This document shows, piece by piece, positions 61,574 to 64,000 of a DNA stretch of 64,000 nucleotides (position 1 is its first letter; each line of letters begins with the position of its first letter). The stretch comes from Enchytraeus crypticus. Lineage: Eukaryota > Annelida > Clitellata > Enchytraeida > Enchytraeidae. The position numbers and the translations under genes were made by a program. The notes beneath the pieces were generated by a model, which did no database searches, was not told where the DNA came from, and was given only the letters and a program-made list of their open reading frames with translations. The stretch lies in contig CAJHZI010000794.1 in assembly GCA_905160935.1 (NCBI GenBank), positions 429,001 to 493,000 on the forward strand, given 5' to 3'.

Positions 61574-63009
61574 GTATATATATATATACTGTATATATAT
61601 ATGTGCTATATATATATTATATTATATTATATATATATTATATATATATATATACTATTATTTATATGGATATTATATCAAAGTGCTTTCAATGTTTTCT
61701 CAAGCTGTTTTGTTTCACAGGGTAAACGTCTCAACGAGGCCTGCACGAGGGAGGAAATCATAGTGCGAATAGGTCAAGAGATCTGTGACGTAACGTCTGT
61801 GGATCGGAGCACGATCTATTGTGTCCTCATCATAACTGAGCCAGAACGGCGTTTAGTGTCAAATCAGTTTCTAAATGTCAAGGTCATTTGTTTGTATTAT
61901 CTTAATAAACAGACTTTAAAGTGGTTGTAGTAGTAGTTACTATATTTAATGACATTATCATCAAAGCATGAAATACGAAATTACACATACAATCGAGTCT
62001 TCGAAGAGCATAAATAAATCCTATTGAGTTGACAGCCCACAATAATAAGCAATCATACGCATAAAACAGCTCATAATAATACGCCAATTTAATAATATGC
62101 AGATAACACAGCATATGAAATGACGAGGTTGTCAAAACAAACAAACGTGGATTAAATTAGTAAATTAAGATCTTAAAGATATAAATCAAGATTTGAACAT
62201 ATTAGATGAGGGCATCTGTGATCTGGCTGAGGATAGAGCAAGGTGGAGACAATTAACCTTGAAACCTACTGCAGGGTCCAAATAGGACGTAGCGTAGTCT
62301 TAGTAGTAGTATAGTAAAATGATGCTCTATAGTGATATCTATTACTGCTAATGCTATTTGTTTAAACCGTTATGCAATTAGTTTGTTTTTTATTTGAGAT
62401 CCATTTGAAACAAGTCACTTAATAATTCAGTCACACTACATAAAGAAAATCCTTTGCTAAGGTAAATGTTGGAAATACTTTGCTTAACGACGTAATTACA
62501 TGAATTCTATTACAAATAATGTAGTTTAAATTATAAATTAATAAATGCTACATTTTATGCCAAAAATTTCAATCCATACGCGTGGCGATGTACAAGATTT
62601 CTCTTTCAAATTATGACATTTTAAAACCAATATTTATTCGGCCTGATTTAAATTGTTTTAATAACTAGCCGTCTTAGCAAAATACCTGCCATTCATTAAA
62701 TTCAAAATTCAACTCTCTGATTGGATGCTCATCTGCCGTAGGTAACTATTGGAAATTTTGTGGTTGAATTGGGAAGCTTGGAGTACATCAGAAAGGCTGG
62801 ATTACCTCAAGACCAGATTTTGTCCGCCATCTTGAGAGACGAGAAGTGGTTGATCGTGATCTCTTGTTGTTGTGGAGCGCTGCTCACGTGTATTACCGTC
62901 GTTCTCGTCATCTACAGGAGACGTAGCAGTCAGGCTTTGAGGAGGTTCAAGCGTCTACAGGTTCATCTCAACAACCTCGAGGTCAACATACGCAACGAGT
63001 GCAAACAGG
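43957..63009 (+). CDS. PLXN: Plexin (A-type-like) semaphorin receptor, 20 exons, 3' incomplete
   Basis: Plexins are single-pass receptors for semaphorins; their intracellular GAP domain acts on Rap/R-Ras GTPases. Joining 20 exons gives 1347 codons: sema domain (about 30-525), PSI1 (531-581), IPT-like domain, PSI2 (692-732), IPT-like domain, PSI3 (842-882), IPT domains (889-1258 and beyond), a transmembrane helix (1294-1316) and basic juxtamembrane residues. All splice phases agree. The first ATG lies in good context (A at -3) and an in-frame TAG sits at 43912. Residues 1-20 form a modest signal peptide with a weak hydrophobic core, so an upstream signal-peptide exon is not excluded. The juxtamembrane motif [11 protein letters not shown]...ECK resembles A-type plexins more than B-type. 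The GAP domain lies beyond the window. The family call is secure; the subclass is inference. Confidence 0.95.
45430..45555 (-). mobile_element. tRNA-derived SINE, family A, in plexin intron 1
   Basis: Minus-strand copy: AACGTCAGTTTCCTGGTCGA, then GGATTTGAACGTTGGACCTA and CTGATCCG on the + strand. Confidence 0.65.
45860..45955 (+). mobile_element. Solo LINE hairpin tail next to the exon 2 acceptor
   Basis: TTTGATTTGGTTCCATAGTG, then AGTAGCACTATAATCGTATT and ATT/GTT repeats. The element ends about 20-30 bp upstream of the exon 2 splice acceptor at 45976 and so overlaps the probable branch-point region. Confidence 0.65.
45977..46171 (+). CDS. PLXN: Plexin exon 2: sema domain, C-terminal part
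   Basis: 65 codons in phase 0, from TTATATGCAG to GTACGA. Encodes [18 protein letters not shown] and [13 protein letters not shown] (last residue from the next exon), matching the last sema blades of plexins (DDFC..., then VFVGT.SG.LKK). A LINE 3' tail ends only about 25-35 bp upstream of its acceptor. Confidence 0.93.
46172..47581 (+). other. Introns 2 and 3 (with exon 3 between)
   Basis: About 615 and 630 bp of AT-rich intron. A short TACATGTACTAAACTCA repeat near 46220-46290 and a TTAGTTAGTTAG stretch near 46515 are the only features. Confidence 0.6.
46787..46951 (+). CDS. PLXN: Plexin exon 3: end of the sema domain
   Basis: 55 codons in phase 0, from TTTGCAG to GTAACT. It ends with [10 protein letters not shown], equivalent to the plexin motif HYLYVMSERQVTRVP just before PSI1. 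Confidence 0.93.
47582..47682 (+). CDS. PLXN: Plexin exon 4: sema/PSI1 junction (GC splice donor)
   Basis: 101 bp from TTCTGTAG. Encodes IIRVPLSSC and then PSI1 (C..HRTCESC, DPHCGWC). To reach the expected Asn-Arg-Cys-Ser-Arg junction, the exon must end at ACAG|GCTTGT, a GC donor, leaving two bases that make Arg556 with the next exon. The nearest GT donor, four bases later, would force a non-homologous insert. Confidence 0.85.
47795..48003 (+). repeat. Array of splice-acceptor-like units in intron 4
   Basis: At least five degenerate units of TGTTGTTGTTTCAGATGCAG type (for example near 47820, 47890, 47915, 47945 and 48000). The last unit is the real acceptor of exon 5. A related stretch lies in intron 7 (50685-50800). 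Confidence 0.8.
48004..48139 (+). CDS. PLXN: Plexin exon 5: second half of PSI1
   Basis: One base plus 45 codons, from TGTTTCAG to GTTTGT. Encodes CSRASECL, the PSI1 C-terminal cysteines and linker, ending NIGRTTE in phase 0. The acceptor is the last of a series of near-identical TTTCAGATG sequences in the intron. Confidence 0.9.
48140..48967 (+). other. Intron 5
   Basis: AT-rich. Three tandem units with CCAAGATCTTTAGGCTATTA lie at 48720-48815. Nothing else was recognised. Confidence 0.6.
48968..49139 (+). CDS. PLXN: Plexin exon 6: IPT-like domain between PSI1 and PSI2, first part
   Basis: 57 codons plus one base, from ATCCCTAG to GTAATT. Encodes [28 protein letters not shown] and ends TYE. 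It corresponds to the first Ig-like region of plexins (LPPL, Y.C, V.C motifs). Confidence 0.9.
49560..49695. repeat. 16-bp tandem repeat in intron 6
   Basis: CCTCTAAAACCAGAGA and CCTCTAAAACCATGAA units, about seven. Confidence 0.8.
49751..49847 (+). CDS. PLXN: Plexin exon 7: IPT-like domain, second part
   Basis: 97 bp from TCTACGCAG to GTAAGT, phase 1 to phase 2. Encodes [10 protein letters not shown] and FFDCGRIN, equivalent to DHV.V.LSV...Y.C before PSI2. Confidence 0.88.
50500..50625 (+). mobile_element. tRNA-derived SINE, family A (diverged), in intron 7
   Basis: Contains CGTCCCGTCACTGATATACT and GAAACTGTCGTTAAATCTGA; the tRNA-like part is eroded. Confidence 0.6.
50685..50800 (+). repeat. 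Intron 7 copy of the splice-acceptor-like array
   Basis: TTGCTGTTGCTCTTGGTTTA, CATCAGATGCAGCAATGTTG and CTTCAGATGTAGC resemble the intron 4 array. No exon follows directly. Confidence 0.6.
50834..50972 (-). repeat. Inverted 139-bp copy of exon 12 3' end, its 5' splice site and flanking intron
   Basis: Read on the minus strand, this block equals 55957-56095 over its full 139 bases with about five mismatches counted by eye and no gaps. It carries the PSI3 C-terminal codons, the GTAAGT donor and 63 intron bases. It lies in intron 7, opposite in orientation to the gene, and is not an exon there. Confidence 0.95.
50974..51013. repeat. Hairpin, perfect 15-bp arms
   Basis: AGTGCTCGGTAACAA at 50974-50988 and its exact reverse complement at 50999-51013, next to the inverted exon 12 copy and about 120 bp upstream of exon 8. 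Confidence 0.88.
51135..51249 (+). CDS. PLXN: Plexin exon 8: PSI2
   Basis: 115 bp from CCTGCAG to GTGATG. The cysteine pattern CSLC...NCRWC...RC...C is a PSI domain; the Cys-Pro that closes it is in exon 9. Ends FVMTSKE in phase 0. Confidence 0.92.
51500..51600 (+). mobile_element. LINE 3' tail with GAT repeats, in plexin intron 8
   Basis: Contains ATTCTGACCCTGTTTAAACT and GGGATTTAAGGGTAGATGAT, then GAT repeats. Same tail family as 6795-6880 and 63199-63438. Confidence 0.6.
52108..52209 (+). CDS. PLXN: Plexin exon 9: end of PSI2 and start of the second IPT-like domain
   Basis: 34 codons in phase 0, from TTGAAG to GTACGC. Encodes [10 protein letters not shown] and [13 protein letters not shown] followed by FLPP. 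This matches the plexin segment CP.L....LIP.G....I.L..RNLP. The pyrimidine tract is weak and interrupted by GATTGA repeats, so the acceptor is less certain than the frame. Confidence 0.82.
52385..52512. repeat. 21-bp tandem repeat in intron 9
   Basis: About six units of GAAATAGTTCAACTACCCTGT type. Confidence 0.8.
52737..52872 (-). mobile_element. tRNA-derived SINE, family A, in intron 9
   Basis: Minus-strand full-length copy: CAGTTTCCTCACTCGAAAGC, GCCCAGGATTTGAATCCCGC and CCGACATCGCCACTGGCTCC on the + strand. Confidence 0.85.
53325..53429 (+). CDS. PLXN: Plexin exon 10: second IPT-like domain, middle
   Basis: 35 codons in phase 0, from CTATCAG to GTATCT. Encodes [25 protein letters not shown] and ESHV. 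This aligns position by position with the A-plexin segment GYECVL...VPA...SSVQC. A donor three bases earlier (GTGGTA) is also in frame but drops one residue relative to homologues. Confidence 0.85.
53505..54775 (+). mobile_element. Degenerate non-LTR retrotransposon with reverse transcriptase, in plexin intron 10
   Basis: The translation shows [22 protein letters not shown], the catalytic YADD box at about 53883, CMRIGPRY and [11 protein letters not shown], all typical of LINE reverse transcriptases. The frame is broken by a TGA at 53719 and a shift near 54000. The 5' end is missing. The 3' end shows AATAAA near 54750. It lies in the same orientation as the plexin and is certainly inactive; clade not assigned. 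Confidence 0.85.
54776..55406 (+). other. Intron 10, right part
   Basis: AT-rich sequence downstream of the broken LINE; nothing recognised. Confidence 0.55.
55407..55500 (+). CDS. PLXN: Plexin exon 11: second IPT-like domain, end
   Basis: 31 codons plus one base, from TTTAACAG to GTTTCT. Encodes FDYEAE and [14 protein letters not shown], matching the plexin motif YQY...V.VVWNG.F.IDN. Confidence 0.88.
55722..55795 (+). mobile_element. Solo LINE hairpin tail in intron 11
   Basis: TAGTGCTCGATTGCGTCATT, then GAGAGTAGCACTCTAATTCG and GTT repeats. Same family as 15550 and 45860. Confidence 0.6.
55857..56032 (+). CDS. PLXN: Plexin exon 12: PSI3
   Basis: 176 bp from GTTACAG to GTAAGT, phase 1 to phase 0. 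Encodes VTIYKC, then PSI3 (DCSSC, NCRWC, QC, SCP) and PLPSISE. Its last 76 bases and the following 63 intron bases are present in reverse orientation at 50834-50972. Because 176 is not a multiple of three, skipping this exon would shift the frame. Confidence 0.93.
56459..56610 (+). CDS. PLXN: Plexin exon 13: first half of the first post-PSI3 IPT domain
   Basis: 50 codons plus two bases, from ATGCACAG to GTTTGA. Encodes [20 protein letters not shown], the canonical IPT/TIG start (P..GP..GGT.LTI.G.NLG), and ends MYAVSK plus a split Arg. Confidence 0.92.
57310..57525 (+). mobile_element. 5S rRNA-derived SINE in plexin intron 13
   Basis: Contains GGCTTGGATGGGCTACCACC and GTAGAAGACCGAGTGTTGAC, then the shared tail (GAGTGTTGGAAGGTTATTCT, CGCGCCGGACAAAATGCAGC). 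Lies about 70 bp upstream of plexin exon 14. Confidence 0.78.
57595..57697 (+). CDS. PLXN: Plexin exon 14: second half of the first post-PSI3 IPT domain
   Basis: One base plus 34 codons, from CAATCAG to GTTAAC. Encodes [17 protein letters not shown] and TDSFNYK. It supplies the IVC...P and F.Y motifs that must lie between exons 13 and 15, and its phase fits both. It lies just downstream of a 5S-derived SINE. The call rests on homology and phase only. Confidence 0.85.
58234..58370 (+). CDS. PLXN: Plexin exon 15: second post-PSI3 IPT domain, first half
   Basis: 45 codons plus two bases, from ATGATAG to GTTAAT. Encodes [20 protein letters not shown] and [11 protein letters not shown], a standard IPT start. 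The donor GTTAAT is weak but is the only one in phase with exon 16. Confidence 0.9.
59212..59376 (+). CDS. PLXN: Plexin exon 16: end of the second IPT domain, start of the third
   Basis: One base plus 54 codons plus two, from TTTGTAG to GTATGA. Encodes [32 protein letters not shown] and SSYM. The frame stays open to 59419, but the donor at 59377 joins in phase to exon 17 (Ser-Gly-Gly). Confidence 0.87.
59420..60030 (+). repeat. Family B repeat split by pyrimidine-rich sequence, in intron 16
   Basis: The first part (59420-59560) has AAGTTAATTCCTTCACAAAT. The second part (59915-60025) has GCGTTGCCTTCCTCAGTTCT, TTACGATACGTGCCGTTTAT and ACACAACACGGGAAATTG. A CT-rich stretch lies between. The copy ends about 65 bp before plexin exon 17. 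Confidence 0.6.
60093..60192 (+). CDS. PLXN: Plexin exon 17: third IPT domain, middle (GC splice donor)
   Basis: One base plus 33 codons, from TTTTTCAG. Encodes [20 protein letters not shown], matching SGG...V.G..L...Q.P of plexin IPT domains. The homologous continuation starts with Cys of exon 18 in phase 0, which places the donor at TAAG|GCTAGT, a GC site. The alternative GT site four bases on would remove the conserved cysteine. Confidence 0.8.
60193..60849 (+). other. Intron 17
   Basis: AT-rich, begins with GC rather than GT; no repeat recognised. Confidence 0.55.
60850..61140 (+). CDS. PLXN: Plexin exon 18: third IPT domain end, fourth IPT domain start
   Basis: 97 codons in phase 0, from TACTACAG to GTTTGC. 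Encodes [34 protein letters not shown] and [10 protein letters not shown]. The PDP.F..F motif and the F.LDGV motif are specific to plexins. Confidence 0.93.
61195..61380 (+). repeat. Dispersed repeat, family B, in intron 18
   Basis: GTAGCCTATAGCTTGAAAAA, CCGTTGCCTTCCTCTGTTTA, CGCCTCTTACGACATGTGTA and GACACTACACGGAAATTTAT. Confidence 0.68.
61721..61882 (+). CDS. PLXN: Plexin exon 19: fourth IPT domain
   Basis: 54 codons in phase 0, from TTTCACAG to GTCATT. Encodes [20 protein letters not shown], then CDV and IYCVL, equivalent to G..LN.A....EV.V.IG...C.V..L.L.C in plexins. Confidence 0.93.
61883..62741 (+). other. Intron 19
   Basis: AT-rich, GTAGTAGTA stretches near 61925 and 62305; nothing else recognised. 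Confidence 0.55.
62742..63009 (+). CDS. PLXN: Plexin exon 20: end of ectodomain, transmembrane helix, juxtamembrane start
   Basis: 89 codons plus one base, from TGCCGTAG to GTGAGG. Encodes [15 protein letters not shown], the transmembrane stretch (Trp1294-Tyr1316, three adjacent cysteines near its start), [15 protein letters not shown] and NNLE...NECKQ. These are the plexin stop-transfer and juxtamembrane helix. The next exon would start the conserved F.ELQTDI region and is not in the window. Confidence 0.94.
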
Positions 63010-63552
63010 GTGAGGAAATTGGCTGTAAACATAGAAATATAATTAATTTTGTTTTAATTAACGTATTAATTATATCAAAATTCATTAAAAAATATAATTA
63101 ATCTCGAGGTTAACATACGCAACGAGTGCAAACATGTTGAGCGACTGGCTGTAAAATGAAAAATAGAATTAATTTTATTATAATTAACGGATTAATTAAA
63201 TATTAAGGCAGATGAGGATGTAGTAGAGAGTTTGGAGGGAAGAGCTGGATGTAAAGATAGAGAGAGGTAGACCACAATTGACGTGGGATGTGTTAATTAA
63301 GAAGGACATGAAAAATAGAGGATTGACTGATGATATAGTGTGAGACAGGGAGGACTGGAGAAAGTTTATTCGTATCCTGACCCTTGTTAAACTGGTATTT
63401 AAGGGAAGATATGGTGATGATGATGATGATGATTAATAATTAATTATAACAAAATTCATAAAAAATATAATTAATCTCGAGGTCAACTACGCAAAGAGTG
63501 CCAGCAGGATGAGAGACTGGCTGTAAACACAAAAAATAATTTTGTTATGCTC
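62976..63552 (+). repeat. Three tandem copies of the exon 20 end and intron start
   Basis: Copy 1 (62976-63102) covers the real exon end and 93 intron bases. Copy 2 starts at 63103 and copy 3 at 63476, both beginning CTCGAGGT. The splice donor GGGTGAGG of copy 1 reads TGTTGAGC and GGATGAGA in copies 2 and 3, so they are probably not usable exon ends. Copy 2 is interrupted at 63199-63438 by a LINE fragment. Confidence 0.88.
63199..63438 (+). mobile_element. 5'-truncated LINE insertion (ORF2 C-terminus, TGA-repeat tail)
   Basis: Encodes the LINE C-terminal pattern GRPQLTWDVL..KDMKNRGL...DREDWR and ends in a (GAT)n tail. It is flanked by an 8-bp direct repeat ATTAATTA at 63191-63198 and 63439-63446, consistent with target-primed insertion. 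One in-frame stop lies before DREDW. Confidence 0.8.
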
Positions 63553-64000
63553 ACTGGGTGTTCAGCTAGATAGGAAAAGATAGCTGTCTATCAATCTCTT
63601 TGATGGCCTAGTTTTTATTCAATTTTTGTGCACATTTTTGCATTTGCACTTACAGGAACTATTGCACTTATTATTTAGATTCTGATAACGTTATTTCACT
63701 TTAGTTTTTATGTATCTCTCTCTTAGTGCACAGCCTACTGGCAGGTCTATGGTGTATAACGCCTCCACTCTTCTCTGTCTTCCGCTTTCCTCTTCATGTC
63801 CACATATGAGTGGATCTTTAAATCATCTATCATTGTCTGCAATGTCTACACTTTATATAGATTTACCTGCTGAATATTTTTAATTGATACATCTGATCCA
63901 CCTGATGCCTTTACACTCTGCCTCTACCTACTACGATCAACCACAGCTGCCTTCACGACTGCCTTCACGACTGCCTTCAACGCTGCCTTCACACTCTGCT
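63553..64000 (+). other. Intron 20, left part, to the window edge
   Basis: Holds the B2 repeat and, from 63945, a short tandem repeat (CTGCCTTCACGA). The next plexin exon is not reached. Confidence 0.55.
63722..63840 (+). repeat. Variant B2 repeat
   Basis: AGTGCACAGCCTACTGGCAG, GTGTATAACGCCTCCACTCT and TCTGTCTTCCGCTTTCCTCT, nearly identical to 6140-6260. Confidence 0.68.

Overview
This is a window of an AT-rich, intron-rich metazoan genome. It has no operons or ribosome binding sites; it has GT-AG introns, retroposons and dense simple repeats. The lineage cannot be named from the sequence. An invertebrate is the best guess, because the retroposons are not ones I recognise from vertebrates. 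I identify one protein-coding gene, on the + strand: a plexin, the receptor for semaphorin guidance cues. Joining exons by homology and splice phase gives 20 coding exons from 43957 to 63009, with every exon phase consistent (1347 codons plus one base). In order they encode a sema domain, PSI1, an IPT-like domain, PSI2, a second IPT-like domain, PSI3, about four IPT/TIG domains, a transmembrane helix and the start of the juxtamembrane coiled coil. The gene runs off the right edge, so the intracellular GAP domain is not here.

Region 1-43956 lies upstream of the plexin, and I see no cellular gene in it. It is a patchwork of tandem repeats (TA, GA and CT microsatellites; minisatellites of 10, 13, 16, 17, 20, 23, 36 and 44 bp) and dispersed elements. 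The dispersed elements are: (a) a tRNA-derived SINE, family A, with about 14 copies in the window, some of them inside plexin introns; (b) a second tRNA-derived SINE; (c) a 5S rRNA-derived SINE; (d) a repeat of unknown origin, family B, with about ten copies; (e) 5'-truncated CR1/L2-like non-LTR retrotransposons; (f) lone 3' tails of LINEs; (g) one MITE-like element with 54-bp terminal inverted repeats; and (h) several perfect or near-perfect foldbacks. The 3' tail of SINE family A resembles the 3' end of the LINE at 8255-8705, as expected if that LINE family mobilises it.

Region 43957-63009 is the plexin. Its introns hold copies of the same repeats, a broken reverse transcriptase (53505-54775) and three unusual structures. 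A 139-bp block containing the 3' part of exon 12, its 5' splice site and adjacent intron is present again about 5 kb upstream in inverted orientation, about 96% identical by eye. Introns 4 and 17 appear to use GC-AG splice sites. Intron 4 carries a tandem array of sequences that look like the true 3' splice site. After 63009 the 3' end of exon 20 is repeated twice more as degenerate copies, one of them split by a LINE insertion with an 8-bp target duplication.

All coordinates, phases and identities were worked out by reading the sequence. No alignment or database search was run.
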